The notes beneath the pieces were generated by a model. That model had not been told where the DNA came from. It made no database searches and saw nothing but the letters and a program-made list of their open reading frames with translations. 64,000 nt of DNA from Balneolaceae bacterium. Lineage in GTDB: Bacteria > Bacteroidota > Rhodothermia > Balneolales > Balneolaceae. Shown piece by piece: positions 54,795-64,000 of this stretch. The stretch spans positions 1 through 64,000 of the forward strand of contig SLKI01000012.1 of NCBI GenBank assembly GCA_007134695.1. Reading direction: 5' to 3'. Within the stretch, counting starts at the first letter, position 1. Every line of letters starts with the position of its first letter. Position numbers and translations under genes: made by a program.

Positions 54795-55718
54795 TTAGAA
54801 ATAGTTCAGTGTTACACTGCCTCCCGATGTTCTGGCCCGAATCAACGGACCTCCGCCATCCATACTCCCCTCAATCCGGGAACGCTCGGAGTTGCCTGAA
54901 AAGTTGATCAGTTCCGTCCGGACCCGATTACCCCTCAAGTTCAGGTCATACCCGCCGCGAGGTACCTCAATTGTGATGCTTCCTCCACTTGTACGGAGGT
55001 CGAGAAGGTCTTCGACTGACCCCATTTTTGCACGAATGCTGCCACCGCTGGTCCGGGCGGCCAGTTTGCCCGATACCTCTTCGAATCTCATGCCGCCTCC
55101 GCTGGTGCGAAGGTCAAATTCTCCAACCGCCTGCTCCAGCCTGATACTCCCGCCACTCGTACGCGCCGAAAGAGATCCGTCGATTTCGGTCATACTGAGG
55201 CTGCCTCCCGATGTTCTGGCCTCTATCACACCGGCCAGATTTTCCAGGGAGATGCTGCCACCGCTGGTGCGAAGCTCAATAGTACCATTCAAAGAAGCCG
55301 CTGATACGCTCCCACCACTGGTTCTGGCTTTTACATTCGTATTCGACGGTGTATAGACCACAAACGAGATCGACTCGAAATCTCTCCAGAATCGCCAGCC
55401 GCGTTCTGTTGTTCGTTCTGCATGGGCGATAACCCGGTTGCCAACCTGCTCGATTCGAATATCAAAATCGTTCAGATCGGTGTCGGAAGGTGCCAGATAG
55501 CGCCCCCGGTAGCGCACATACATTTCAACCCGAACCTCATCAAGCTCCGAACCTTCGATCTGAATCGACCCGCCGGATGTCCGGACATCGATCAGTTCAG
55601 GATTACTCAATTGAAACGTTTCGAACTGATAGACGCGATCACTGTTTTGCGAACGCAGTTCCACAGTCAATGCCAGGAAAAGTGATGCGGAGATAAAGAG
55701 ACTCAATGCTTTTTTCAT
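54795..55718 (-). CDS. DUF4097-type exported beta-helix protein with RTSGGS repeats
   Basis: About 307 residues from the Met at 55718, which starts a signal peptide (MKKALSLFISASLFLALTV). The mature protein carries ten exact or near-exact RTSGG(S/G) motifs, about every 18-25 residues through most of its length. This periodicity is typical of a right-handed beta-helix of the DUF4097/putative adhesin class, which often sits beside envelope-stress regulators. No partner is adjacent; proline dehydrogenase is divergent. Its function is unknown. Confidence 0.82.
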   Translation of the reverse strand: MKKALSLFISASLFLALTVELRSQNSDRVYQFETFQLSNPELIDVRTSGGSIQIEGSELDEVRVEMYVRYRGRYLAPSDTDLNDFDIRIEQVGNRVIAHAERTTERGWRFWRDFESISFVVYTPSNTNVKARTSGGSVSAASLNGTIELRTSGGSISLENLAGVIEARTSGGSLSMTEIDGSLSARTSGGSIRLEQAVGEFDLRTSGGGMRFEEVSGKLAARTSGGSIRAKMGSVEDLLDLRTSGGSITIEVPRGGYDLNLRGNRVRTELINFSGNSERSRIEGSMDGGGPLIRARTSGGSVTLNYF

Positions 55719-55977
55719 AACCACATATTCGAATTTGATATTGCAGTTCAGGAACCGGCGTACAAACAATCGTCGTTCAGCCTTGACAAAGATTACGTGA
55801 TCTGATGGAAGAAAGTTGCATAATCCGGTAATTCAGGGCGCTGATTCTGGCGACGGGACGATCTAATTATCACACAAATAGAGAAATCTGCCTGCGATTC
55901 CGAATTGATGGCGCTGCATGCTGCTTTTGTTTATTTTTGGCACCGCCATAGACAGACAACGGAACTCCTATTGCATG

Positions 55978-56826
55978 AAACTACCTTACCTGTTCGCCAA
56001 ACGATTTGTCGCTGGAGAAACTTTTCAGCAGGCGGCTCCCAAAGTCCGGGCTCTTAATGATCAGAAGATCAAAATCACGCTCGACCTGCTCGGTGAAAAT
56101 GTAAGCGACCGTCAAATGGCTGACGAAGCGGTTAGTAACTACATCGATCTGCTGAACGAAATTGAAGAGGCCGGCCTGGAAAGTACCATCTCCATCAAAC
56201 TTACCATGCTGGGCCTGGATATCGACGAATCGTATTGCAGGGATAACCTTTTCCGGCTTCTGGAACGAGCAAAGGAGCTCGGCCAGTTTGTGCGCATCGA
56301 CATGGAAGGTTCCGATTATACAGAGCAGACGATCAGCCTGTATAAAGAAGCCCATCAACGCTATGGAAACCATACAGGAATCGTTCTGCAGGCCTACCTC
56401 CACAGAACAGAGGAGGATATTCGCGAGCTGGCCGAAATGGGAGCCGATATACGACTATGCAAAGGCGCCTACAAGGAGCCCGAGCGTATTGCACTCCAGG
56501 ATATGAAATTGATACGGCAGGCGTTCAAAGATTACACGAGTCTTTTGTTGGCACAAACTCGCTATCCAAGAATTGCGACCCATGACGATGAACTGATCGA
56601 GTGGGTGAAGGAGTATGCCAAAGAGCACGATATCGGCAAGGATCGTTTTGAGTTTCAGATGCTGTATGGATTAAGGGAAGAGACGATGCTGGATCTGACC
56701 GAAAAAGGGTACAATTGCCGAATCTATGTTCCTTACGGCACGATGTGGCTGCCATATTTCAAAAGGCGCCTGATGGAGCGCAAGGAAAATATCTGGTTTG
56801 TGCTGTCGACCATGTTCAAGAGCTGA
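55978..56826 (+). CDS. Proline dehydrogenase
   Basis: About 282 residues from the Met at 55978 (MKLPYLFAKRF); the frame is open upstream to 55918. An FAD-dependent TIM-barrel enzyme that oxidises proline to pyrroline-5-carboxylate. Motifs include SIKLTMLGLDID, VRIDMEGSDYTE, IVLQAYLHRTEEDI, RLCKGAYKEPE, ATHDDELIEW and FQMLYGLREE. It is a monofunctional short form, without the P5C dehydrogenase domain of PutA, as in Gram-positive and many other bacteria. P5C dehydrogenase must be encoded elsewhere. Confidence 0.93.
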   Translation, partial: KLPYLFAKRFVAGETFQQAAPKVRALNDQKIKITLDLLGENVSDRQMADEAVSNYIDLLNEIEEAGLESTISIKLTMLGLDIDESYCRDNLFRLLERAKELGQFVRIDMEGSDYTEQTISLYKEAHQRYGNHTGIVLQAYLHRTEEDIRELAEMGADIRLCKGAYKEPERIALQDMKLIRQAFKDYTSLLLAQTRYPRIATHDDELIEWVKEYAKEHDIGKDRFEFQMLYGLREETMLDLTEKGYNCRIYVPYGTMWLPYFKRRLMERKENIWFVLSTMFKS

Positions 56827-56884
56827 CGAGTGCAAGCTCGACGACGGATGGCGGGGCGCTGAAAACTAATCAAGATCATATACT

Positions 56885-58429
56885 GTGAACCGTGTATTCA
56901 AGGTGACTGCCCCTCCGCTGAGATCAATTCTCATCGGGCTGCTGATCGGCCTGATGAGCCTGACCTTACCGCTGCTTCGGGATTTTCATTGGGAATCGGC
57001 CGGTGTTGCTTCCCTGGCCCTTGCATTTTACGCTGCTTTGCGAATGGGAAGAGGCAGCCGTTCCGGTTCGGTTTTCAGGGATGGATTGGCAATTCTGATC
57101 GGCTGGTCGGCCCCTCTCATACTGTTCACAATCTCCACAGGCTGCTGGAGTTTTGACGGGCTTGCTTTCTGGGTATCGGGGCCGCCATTTTCACTACTTT
57201 TCGGCTGGTCGGCAGGTCGTGCGGTTCGGAGCTTCGGCGGCAAATGGAGTGGATCGATTGCCCTGTTGTCTATTGCGGGTTTTGCCATCGTCCCCCTGGT
57301 GGTACAATTTTTTTCGTTTCCGCAACTCTACTTTTATAACCATATATGGAGCTATTGGCCGGGGCCGATTTACGATGAGGTCGTTCAGTTCGATACCCGC
57401 TTGATTCTGTTTCGAACGATCACGCTTCTTTGGGTTCTACTGTTCTGGGCAGTTCCCGCTGCAGGGAAAGAGCGTGTCTACCAGGTGATTTCGCTTGGCT
57501 CGCTTTTTGCTTTGTTGTTCAGCTATGCCCATCTCTCAAACTGGGGTTTGATTTCACCTGAAGAACGAATTCAACAGGAGCTCGGGATGGTATATGAATC
57601 GGATCACTTCCGAATATTTTATCCTGCTGAGAGATCGAGTGGCAGGAGGGTTGAAGCTTCAGGTCAGGATAGCAGGCATAATGATGAACCGGATGGAGCC
57701 GGTCTGGAGCGGACTTCGGCCGCGAAAAGTATTGCCGATTGGGCCGAGATTCACGAAACCCATCTGAAAGAGATCACCGAAGAGCTTGGGCTGGACCTTC
57801 AGCTTTACCGTGAAACAAAGGTTCACTCCTATATTTATAATTCTTCCGACCAGAAGAAACGCCTGACCGGGGCCGGCCGAACCAGTTTTGCTCCAGTCTG
57901 GCTCAGTCAGGATCAAATTCATATAGCAGAAGAAGTTCTGGAGCGTGTACTGCGCCACGAACTGGTTCATGTCGCTGCCAAACAGTTTGGCAACCGGTTT
58001 GGAGCCAGTACCAGTATCGGACTGGTTGAAGGGCTTGCCGTTGCACTTGATCCCGGCCGTTATGGCAGCTCGGTTCACCGTCTGGTCGCAGCACGAGATC
58101 CGTATCCCGATTCGGAGGAGCTTCGAAGATTGCTTGGTGCCGGGTTCTATAGTTCGGCTGGGAGTGTCAGTTATCTGATTTCCGGCTCTTTTATCAGGTA
58201 TCTGATCGATCACTATCCTGTTGAACGACTCAGGAAAGCCTACAGGACGGGAGATATTGAAAAAGCGTACGCTCCCTATACACTGGAAGAATTGACCCGA
58301 TCCTGGCATCGGTATCTGGATTCCCAGGAGCCCGACCTGGTGGATGTTGAACGTGCTGATGCACTATTCAGAACACCATCAATCTTTGAAAAACCGTGCC
58401 CGAGAGTGGCTCCGGGCAGAGAAAACTGA
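56885..58429 (+). CDS. Membrane protein with C-terminal gluzincin-like peptidase domain
   Basis: 514 residues, GTG start at 56885. The N-terminal ~225 residues hold about six hydrophobic helices. The C-terminal half has RVLRHELVHVAAKQF (HExxH) and, about 30 residues on, GLVEGLAVAL with the candidate third-ligand Glu, as in peptidase MA-like proteins. The domain probably faces the periplasm. A linker (about 250-285) is charged and low in complexity. The substrate is unknown. It lies 58 bp after proline dehydrogenase, so co-transcription is possible. Confidence 0.75.
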   Translation: MNRVFKVTAPPLRSILIGLLIGLMSLTLPLLRDFHWESAGVASLALAFYAALRMGRGSRSGSVFRDGLAILIGWSAPLILFTISTGCWSFDGLAFWVSGPPFSLLFGWSAGRAVRSFGGKWSGSIALLSIAGFAIVPLVVQFFSFPQLYFYNHIWSYWPGPIYDEVVQFDTRLILFRTITLLWVLLFWAVPAAGKERVYQVISLGSLFALLFSYAHLSNWGLISPEERIQQELGMVYESDHFRIFYPAERSSGRRVEASGQDSRHNDEPDGAGLERTSAAKSIADWAEIHETHLKEITEELGLDLQLYRETKVHSYIYNSSDQKKRLTGAGRTSFAPVWLSQDQIHIAEEVLERVLRHELVHVAAKQFGNRFGASTSIGLVEGLAVALDPGRYGSSVHRLVAARDPYPDSEELRRLLGAGFYSSAGSVSYLISGSFIRYLIDHYPVERLRKAYRTGDIEKAYAPYTLEELTRSWHRYLDSQEPDLVDVERADALFRTPSIFEKPCPRVAPGREN

Positions 58430-58476
58430 CTCTCCCGTAACGAATTCAGCAGATGGCCGCGCCGCACCAGCAGTTT

Positions 58477-59646
58477 TTATTCCGATCCGGCTATCGAACT
58501 CACCGCTTTGGCAACAGCTGGTGCAACCGTCGTGTCGAAAGCATTTGGAATGATTTTCTCTTCGGTCGGCTCTTTTACAGCGTTCGCAATCGCTTTTGCA
58601 GCCGCCATATAGATTTCGTTGGTCAGTTTTCGCGCTCTGACATCGAGCAGGCCTCGAAAAATTCCCGGAAATGCGAGAACATTATTTACCTGGTTGGGAA
58701 AGTCGGAGCGCCCCGTCGCAATAATCCGGGCGCCGGCCTGTCGTGCTTCCGCCGGCATGATTTCCGGAATCGGGTTGGACATGGCAAATAGAATTGGGTC
58801 ATCTTTCATCGATCGGACCATTTCACCGGTCAGCACTCCCGGTACGGATACTCCTATAAAAACATCCGCATTATCAACTGCATCCTGAAGCGTACCTTTC
58901 AGGCCGGTTTGATTTGTCAGGCCGGCCATCTGCTGTTTGATCTCGGTCAGATCACCACGGTCATTAAATATAATCCCGCGGCTGTCGCACATAATGATAT
59001 CTTCGACCCCCATCAGCCGAAGAAGATTGACAATGGCAACCCCGGCAGCACCCGCTCCGTTGATCACGACACGCAAATCTTCAAAACGCCGGCCCGTGAC
59101 TTTCATGGCATTGATCATCCCGGCCAGTGTAACGACGGCAGTTCCGTGCTGATCGTCGTGCATTACGGGAATCTCCAACTCTTCTTTCAGCCTCTGCTCC
59201 ACTTCAAAGCAACGCGGGGCAGAGATATCCTCCAGGTTGATGCCGCCATAGGTAGGAGCGATCATCCTGACCGTCTCCACAATTTTATCGGTGTTTTGCG
59301 TAGCCAAAACCACCGGGACGGCATCGATATTTGCAAATTTTTTAAAGAGAACCGCCTTTCCCTCCATGACCGGAAGTGATGCTTCCGGGCCGATATTTCC
59401 GAGCCCGAGAACGGCGGACCCGTCACTTACAACCGCTACACTGTTCTGTTTCCAGGTATAGTCGTAAGCAGCCGAAACTTGTTCCGAAATTTTAAGACAG
59501 GGCTCGGCTACCCCCGGCGTATATGCCAGACTCAGATCGTCCCGGGTCTCCAGCGGCATCTTCGATGTTATTGCCACCTTGCCGCCATATTTTTTGTGAA
59601 CTTCAAGTGCTCGTTTACTATAGTCGTCCTTCTTTTTGGCAGACAT
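58477..59646 (-). CDS. NAD(P)-dependent malic enzyme, short form
   Basis: 389 residues. Oxidative decarboxylation of malate to pyruvate. Motifs are [42 protein letters not shown], the Rossmann [14 protein letters not shown] and [16 protein letters not shown]. It lacks the phosphotransacetylase-like C-terminal domain of MaeB, so it is the stand-alone bacterial type. With PpdK it would connect C4 acids, pyruvate and PEP. The cofactor preference cannot be judged reliably from the sequence. Confidence 0.94.
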   Translation of the reverse strand: MSAKKKDDYSKRALEVHKKYGGKVAITSKMPLETRDDLSLAYTPGVAEPCLKISEQVSAAYDYTWKQNSVAVVSDGSAVLGLGNIGPEASLPVMEGKAVLFKKFANIDAVPVVLATQNTDKIVETVRMIAPTYGGINLEDISAPRCFEVEQRLKEELEIPVMHDDQHGTAVVTLAGMINAMKVTGRRFEDLRVVINGAGAAGVAIVNLLRLMGVEDIIMCDSRGIIFNDRGDLTEIKQQMAGLTNQTGLKGTLQDAVDNADVFIGVSVPGVLTGEMVRSMKDDPILFAMSNPIPEIMPAEARQAGARIIATGRSDFPNQVNNVLAFPGIFRGLLDVRARKLTNEIYMAAAKAIANAVKEPTEEKIIPNAFDTTVAPAVAKAVSSIAGSE

Positions 59647-59728
59647 TCTCAGTCCTCCTTTATTCAGCCGTATTGCAGATTTATGACCGGTTTATGCAGA
59701 GACGCAGGAAATAACGCAGTTTTCGGAA

Positions 59729-61627
59729 TCAATACTCCTCATTGATCCAGACATTGTGGCTTCGATCGATGTCGGCCATTCGCATTGAAGGATCGATCTC
59801 GATTCGGCGGATCGATTCAATTCCCCAGGGCAGCGTTAGTGTGTAATCGGGATTGACCCAGGGCCATGGCTCCAGCTTAGTGCGGGGGATTTCCGGATTC
59901 TCATGTTCCTTTTCACCAAACATGATCAGCAGAGGGATATAGAAATGGTGAAGCGAGCCGTCATCAAGCTCCACTACGAGGTCGATCGGCATCGGTATTT
60001 GCCCATGCCGGGCGATTTTAACATCGGTGTTGTTTTCCCGGGCGTCTACTCTGTCTATACCGTAATTGATCGTTCTTGTCGTCTTCACCCAATATTCATA
60101 ATACCAGTAGAGCTGCATACCGCTTTCTCGCTCCATGGTTCGGATAAAATCGGCTCCGGTCGGATGTTTGAATTTCCACTCGTAGTAAAATCTTTTCAAA
60201 CCACGATCCAGCGCATCCCTGCCCGTGATATATCCGAGTTGATTCAAGAATATCATCCCCTTTACATAGGAAGCGACCGAATAGGCGATATTTCTCTCAA
60301 AGTGGTCGGCATGCTGAACCATAGGCTCTTCAATCCCCATCGCCACGATCTGAAAATAGTTGTTATAACTACCGGAAAACGGATCTCCCTCTCCGCCTTC
60401 AAAAAGCTGATTCATGATGCGTGCGGAAGCGTAGGAGGTAAATCCTTCATCCATCCAGTGGTAGTAGCTCTCATTAAAAGCCAGTACTCCCTGATACCAG
60501 GCATGAACCAGCTCGTGTACCGTGACCCCAACCAGGCTTCGAAGTGTTCTGTTGCCGGTGATCAGTGTTCCCATAATATACTCCATCCCGCCATCTCCCC
60601 CCTGAATAACCACATACTCATCATAGGGATACTCTCCGAAATGTTCATTCATATATTCAAAGGCCGCAATGGTGTATTCCGGCAGCCGTTCCCAATTCTC
60701 CAGAAGTTCCTCCTGGCTCTCATCCGGAGCGTTTTCCGCAACCGGATCGGTCTGATAGAAAAATCTGAGCTTGGGGCCATCCGGAACCTGAGCGGTAACA
60801 TGCGTATAGTCGGGGTCGGCTGCCCACATAAAATCGTGCTGGAGATCTGTCCTGAAGTGCCAGGTCAGTTTATCTCCTTCAGGCCGCTGTACAGTCATCT
60901 CCTCAGTTTCATAACCATAACCTACCTCCTCCGGGTTTTGTAGATAGCCGGTGGCTGCAACCACATAGTCCCGGTCGATATGGATGGTCACATCGAATGT
61001 GCCAAACACACCGTGAAATTCCCGGCCGATATACGGGTGTGCATGCCATCCCATAAAATCATATTCTGCCATTTTGGGGTACCACTGCGCCATCGAATAT
61101 TCAACCCCTTCGGCATTGTGACGCCCGGTACGCCGTATTTGCACCGGTACCTGGGCTTCAAACTCCATCTCGAAATGCACAGTTTCACCGGGCAGGATGG
61201 GTTCTGCAAGCTCCACCTCCATCACGGTGTCCCTGATTTTCCAGGTTACACTTTCTCCATTCTGCGTGAGGGAGTGTACTTTCTGATAACCGATTTCATC
61301 CTCGTCAAGGTGATAAATTCGATCTCGAACCCGCTGATCCGGATCTTCGATCGTTCTGGAGCGTACATCCATCATGCTTCCCGGCTGAAATGCATTGAAG
61401 TAGAGATGGTAGAAGACTCTGTCGAGTGTATCCGGCGAGTGGTTGGTGTATTCGAGCAGCTGATCTCCTTCAAATCGGTGAGAATCTACATCGAAGTCGA
61501 CCTCCATCGTATATTCAACCTCTTGTTGCCAATAACCGTAACGTTGTGCCTCTGCAGAGTCGGCAGAGGCAATTTGTATCGTTCCGATAATCAGAATAAT
61601 AAAGAGTCCGTCTTTAAGTAATCGCAT
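59729..61627 (-). CDS. Secreted M1-family metallopeptidase
   Basis: 632 residues with a signal peptide (FIILIIGTIQIASA). An N-terminal beta domain is followed by the zinc motif HELVHAW-x15-DE: His-Glu-x2-His, with the third-ligand Glu 19 residues on (WMDEGFTSYA). The exopeptidase GAMEN loop appears as GGMEYIMG. It is probably an aminopeptidase acting in the periplasm or outside the cell. It starts 15 bp downstream of recR on the same strand, so it may be read through from the dnaX-ybaB-recR unit. Confidence 0.92.
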   Translation of the reverse strand: MRLLKDGLFIILIIGTIQIASADSAEAQRYGYWQQEVEYTMEVDFDVDSHRFEGDQLLEYTNHSPDTLDRVFYHLYFNAFQPGSMMDVRSRTIEDPDQRVRDRIYHLDEDEIGYQKVHSLTQNGESVTWKIRDTVMEVELAEPILPGETVHFEMEFEAQVPVQIRRTGRHNAEGVEYSMAQWYPKMAEYDFMGWHAHPYIGREFHGVFGTFDVTIHIDRDYVVAATGYLQNPEEVGYGYETEEMTVQRPEGDKLTWHFRTDLQHDFMWAADPDYTHVTAQVPDGPKLRFFYQTDPVAENAPDESQEELLENWERLPEYTIAAFEYMNEHFGEYPYDEYVVIQGGDGGMEYIMGTLITGNRTLRSLVGVTVHELVHAWYQGVLAFNESYYHWMDEGFTSYASARIMNQLFEGGEGDPFSGSYNNYFQIVAMGIEEPMVQHADHFERNIAYSVASYVKGMIFLNQLGYITGRDALDRGLKRFYYEWKFKHPTGADFIRTMERESGMQLYWYYEYWVKTTRTINYGIDRVDARENNTDVKIARHGQIPMPIDLVVELDDGSLHHFYIPLLIMFGEKEHENPEIPRTKLEPWPWVNPDYTLTLPWGIESIRRIEIDPSMRMADIDRSHNVWINEEY

Positions 61628-61642
61628 ATATCAGGATCAGGT

Positions 61643-62248
61643 TCAAATGGCATTTCTGCTTGCAAAAGCCCGGCTCAGCGTCGCCTCGTCGATATACTCC
61701 AGATCCGACCCCATCGGAATTCCGTATGCTATACGTGTAACCTCGACGTCGAACGGTTTCAGAAGCTTGTGAATATAGTAGGCGGTCGCCTCCCCTTCCG
61801 CATCGGGATTGAGGGCAAGAATCACTTCCCGGATCTCCTCACCCGACTCTCCGACTCTCTCAATCAGTTCTTTGATGCGGATATTGTCCGGCCCTATATT
61901 TTCCATCGGGGAGATGACACCCCCCAAAACATGATAGCGGCCCCGAAACTCATTGGTCTTTTCGATAAAATAGACATCCTGAAACTCCTCTACCACGCAG
62001 ATCTGATGCGCCGACCGCTTCGGGCTGCCGCAAATCCGGCATGGATCTGTGTCGCTGACCGTGCCGCATTGGGAACAGCGAATCACCGACGTTTTGAGCT
62101 CTTTCAACGCATCTGCCAATTCAAAGACCGCCTCTTTGTTCTGCTTGAGCAGATACATGGCGATCCTTCGAGCTGATTTGCGCCCGGTTCCGGGTAATTT
62201 GGCAAGCTGCTCTACTGCCCTCTCCAGAGCTTCTGACGTGATCTGCAT
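61643..62248 (-). CDS. recR: Recombination protein RecR
   Basis: 201 residues, usual length. An N-terminal helix-hairpin-helix (LAKLPGTGRKSARRIA) precedes a C4 zinc finger (CSQCG and CRICG) and a Toprim domain (VVEEFQDVYFIEKT, ALNPDAEGEAT). It acts with RecF/RecO in loading RecA at gaps. It lies 6 bp after ybaB in the conserved dnaX-ybaB-recR order. Confidence 0.97.
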   Translation of the reverse strand: MQITSEALERAVEQLAKLPGTGRKSARRIAMYLLKQNKEAVFELADALKELKTSVIRCSQCGTVSDTDPCRICGSPKRSAHQICVVEEFQDVYFIEKTNEFRGRYHVLGGVISPMENIGPDNIRIKELIERVGESGEEIREVILALNPDAEGEATAYYIHKLLKPFDVEVTRIAYGIPMGSDLEYIDEATLSRAFASRNAI

Positions 62249-62254
62249 CGGTCG

Positions 62255-62605
62255 TTACAGGCCAAATTTGCTCAGGTCCATTCCGGGCATACCCCCGCCC
62301 GGCATCATATCTTTATAGACCTCCTGCATTTTCTGTTTAGCCGCTTCTTCCGCTTTTTCGAGTGCCTTGTTCACACCGGCAACGATCAGGTCTTCCAGCA
62401 TTTCGGAATCTTCGGGGTCCACCACATCCTTGTCGATTTCGATCGAGATGATCTGGCGATTGCCGTTTGCTTTCACCTTAACCATACCGCCGCCCGCTTC
62501 AGCTTCTACTTCCACCTCTCCAAGCTTCTCCTGGGCCTCTTTCACTTTCTGCTGCATATCGGCAAACTTGCCGAACATATCCGCCATGTTAAACTGTTTA
62601 CTCAT
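62255..62605 (-). CDS. YbaB/EbfC-family nucleoid-associated protein
   Basis: 116 residues. A small alpha-beta-alpha DNA-binding dimer. It has the typical MADMFGKFADMQQKVKEAQE, a central VEAEAGGGMVKVKANGNRQI, and DPEDSEMLEDLIVAGVNKAL. The C-terminal tail is Gly/Met-rich (MMPGGGMPGM). It lies between dnaX and recR, as in most bacteria. Confidence 0.95.
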   Translation of the reverse strand: MSKQFNMADMFGKFADMQQKVKEAQEKLGEVEVEAEAGGGMVKVKANGNRQIISIEIDKDVVDPEDSEMLEDLIVAGVNKALEKAEEAAKQKMQEVYKDMMPGGGMPGMDLSKFGL

Positions 62606-62673
62606 AAGATCTATTCCGATTCATTGTAATTAGATGGTTATCGCCGAACTTTGCCGGCTTCAGCTAAATCAGG

Positions 62674-64000
62674 TCAATACTCAAGTTCCGCACCGAACAA
62701 TTCAACTAACGTCTGAATCTGCGGATCCTTTTCCCGAATCTTTTGAAATTCGTCGTATAGGCTCGTTGAATGATCCCGGCTTTCATCTTGTTGAACATCA
62801 CTTTCAATCTTCAGCCGTACACCGGTCACGCTTTTCAGGAGCCTGCTAAGCTCCATCTGATGCTCATCAATCAGCTGTTTGCCAAATTCATTGTCCACCA
62901 GAAGTTTCAGTACTGTGCCCTGAAGTTCTGCCAATTCTGCTCGCTGTATTTGAAAATAGAGCATTCGGGGTACAGATTCTTCAAGTTCTAAAAGGTACTG
63001 ATCCCATTTGTCCCGAATATCCTCGAGATTCTTGAAATTCCTTCCCTCAGCCGGCCTGTTATGCTCATTGTCTGACACCGTTCGGCCGGATCCGCTTTCT
63101 GCTTCGGCTGAAGAAACTGCGACGGGAGATGGTTTTTTGACCCTGGTTTTACCAGCCCCATTCTGGTGTTGCCGATCTCCGCCTCGGCCGGATTTTCTGC
63201 TGGGTCTGTCATCGGGATTCCGGCTGGGTCCCTTATCGGGGGGGCGGCCGGTTTCGTCACTCGCACCGGCAAGAGAAGGCGGGCCGAAGAGCTCCTCATC
63301 CGGGTTCGATGCAGAGCTCTTCGCCGGTGAACTGGTATTCCCTGATGGTGATGCGGCTCCATCAAATGATGATTCGGTTTTACTTGAAGCCGGAGCAGAG
63401 TTTCCCTTCGCTGGTTCATCTTCTCCCTTCGCTGGTGCAGCTTCTCCCTTCAATGTTGCGGACTTTCCCGGCTCACTCAGGTTAGTGGAGTTTTTTTTTA
63501 ACTCCTGTAATTCATTCATTAAGGTGTCGAGATTCCGAACAGGAGTCATATGGATCAGTTTGAGCATCAAAACTTCGAACTGGATCCGCGGCTGGCGGGC
63601 ATCCTTCAATTTCTGTTGCGTCTCGCTGACCAAGTGAAGCATCCGGATCAGATCCTCTTCGGTATAGTCTCCAGCCTGCTGTCGATATTGATTCCTGGTC
63701 TCTTCTGTTGCTTCAATCAGCTCCAGCCGATCCGGATCAGAAGCAACATAGAGATTTCGGATGTGGCCGGTCAATGAGACCAAAAACTCCTGAATGTCCG
63801 TTCCCGCAGTCAAAAGTTCTTTCACCAGGCCGAGCCCCTTTGCAGCATTTCGTTCTGTTACGGCATCTACAAAGGCAAACAGATGCTCCTTGTCTACCAC
63901 ATTGAGCGCTCTTAGCAGCTCCTTGTACTCGATCGTGCTTCCGCAAAATGCGATCGCCTGGTCAAGCAGCCCCAATGCATCTCTCAGGGCACCATCAGCC
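62674..64000 (-). CDS. dnaX: DNA polymerase III subunit gamma/tau, 5' end outside window
   Basis: The frame runs to base 64000 and reads ADGALRDALGLLDQA at its upstream edge, the sensor-2 region of the clamp-loader ATPase (usually ADGSMRDALSLLDQ). So only the C-terminal ~440 residues are present. Visible are the domain III collar (about 60-150 residues in), a Ser/Pro/Lys-rich linker with repeats such as APAKGEDEPAKG, and a tau-type C-terminal domain ending LFGAELEY. The TTG near 63975 is an internal codon, not a start. It heads the dnaX-ybaB-recR unit. Confidence 0.93.
   Translation of the reverse strand, partial: ADGALRDALGLLDQAIAFCGSTIEYKELLRALNVVDKEHLFAFVDAVTERNAAKGLGLVKELLTAGTDIQEFLVSLTGHIRNLYVASDPDRLELIEATEETRNQYRQQAGDYTEEDLIRMLHLVSETQQKLKDARQPRIQFEVLMLKLIHMTPVRNLDTLMNELQELKKNSTNLSEPGKSATLKGEAAPAKGEDEPAKGNSAPASSKTESSFDGAASPSGNTSSPAKSSASNPDEELFGPPSLAGASDETGRPPDKGPSRNPDDRPSRKSGRGGDRQHQNGAGKTRVKKPSPVAVSSAEAESGSGRTVSDNEHNRPAEGRNFKNLEDIRDKWDQYLLELEESVPRMLYFQIQRAELAELQGTVLKLLVDNEFGKQLIDEHQMELSRLLKSVTGVRLKIESDVQQDESRDHSTSLYDEFQKIREKDPQIQTLVELFGAELEY

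Overview
The window looks like a chromosomal segment from a marine or saline member of the Bacteroidota–Rhodothermota–Balneolota group. The signs are a TonB-dependent receptor with a carboxypeptidase-regulatory-like N-terminus, DUF4097 and DUF5117-type secreted proteins, a small Bacteroidota-type protein (QPI/P-MEY and C-DGFCY motifs), propeller and thioredoxin-like lipoproteins, promoter boxes resembling TAnnTTTG, and two B-type-like heme-copper oxidase clusters. This assignment is inference: there is no rRNA in the window, and I see no tRNA, CRISPR array or intact insertion sequence.

Region 1 (1-12.1 kb): the 3' end of an enolase-superfamily gene, pyruvate phosphate dikinase, then a minus-strand respiratory operon. 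Its transcription order is a degenerate heme-copper subunit I, a 48-residue membrane peptide, a CuA subunit II, a heme-copper subunit I whose active-site Tyr is Gln (nitric-oxide-reductase-like), a membrane SCO protein, and a cytochrome b/ferredoxin/MvhD fusion. A divergent Rrf2-family (NsrR/IscR-like) regulator and two palindromic operators sit upstream.

Region 2 (12.2-21 kb): a secreted-protein gene with an in-frame stop inside its signal peptide, two histidine kinases, an S24-type HTH regulator with a changed catalytic residue, tryptophanase, and an ADP-forming acyl-CoA synthetase.

Region 3 (21.2-29 kb): a probable copper-uptake operon (TonB receptor, Met/His-rich YtkA-like lipoprotein, small cysteine protein) divergent from an uncharacterised 602-residue, cysteine-containing protein. 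The shared intergenic region carries two more copies of the operator seen in region 1. A ParE-type toxin-antitoxin pair and pdxH follow.

Region 4 (29-50.7 kb): ftsH, lipoproteins, an exported alanine-racemase-like enzyme, an efflux adaptor with two MacB-like permeases but no ATPase, PAP2 phosphatase, uvrA, a GAF protein, marC, a 10-bp tandem repeat, two sodium symporters, a metzincin protease and an acyltransferase.

Region 5 (50.8-64 kb): a blue-copper lipoprotein, a canonical ba3-like oxygen reductase (SCO, subunits I, II and IIa) with one operator-like site upstream, a DUF4097 protein, proline dehydrogenase, a membrane zincin, malic enzyme, an M1 peptidase and the recR-ybaB-dnaX cluster, with dnaX cut by the window edge.

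The main theme is switching between O2 and NO (or other low-oxygen) respiration. Two copper-dependent terminal reductases, each with its own SCO chaperone, a copper-acquisition operon, a blue copper electron carrier and an unknown protein appear to be linked by one 8-6-8 operator, probably read by the Rrf2 regulator. PpdK, malic enzyme, ADP-forming acyl-CoA synthetase, tryptophanase and proline dehydrogenase suggest amino-acid-based heterotrophy with pyruvate/PEP interconversion and acetate-type ATP formation.
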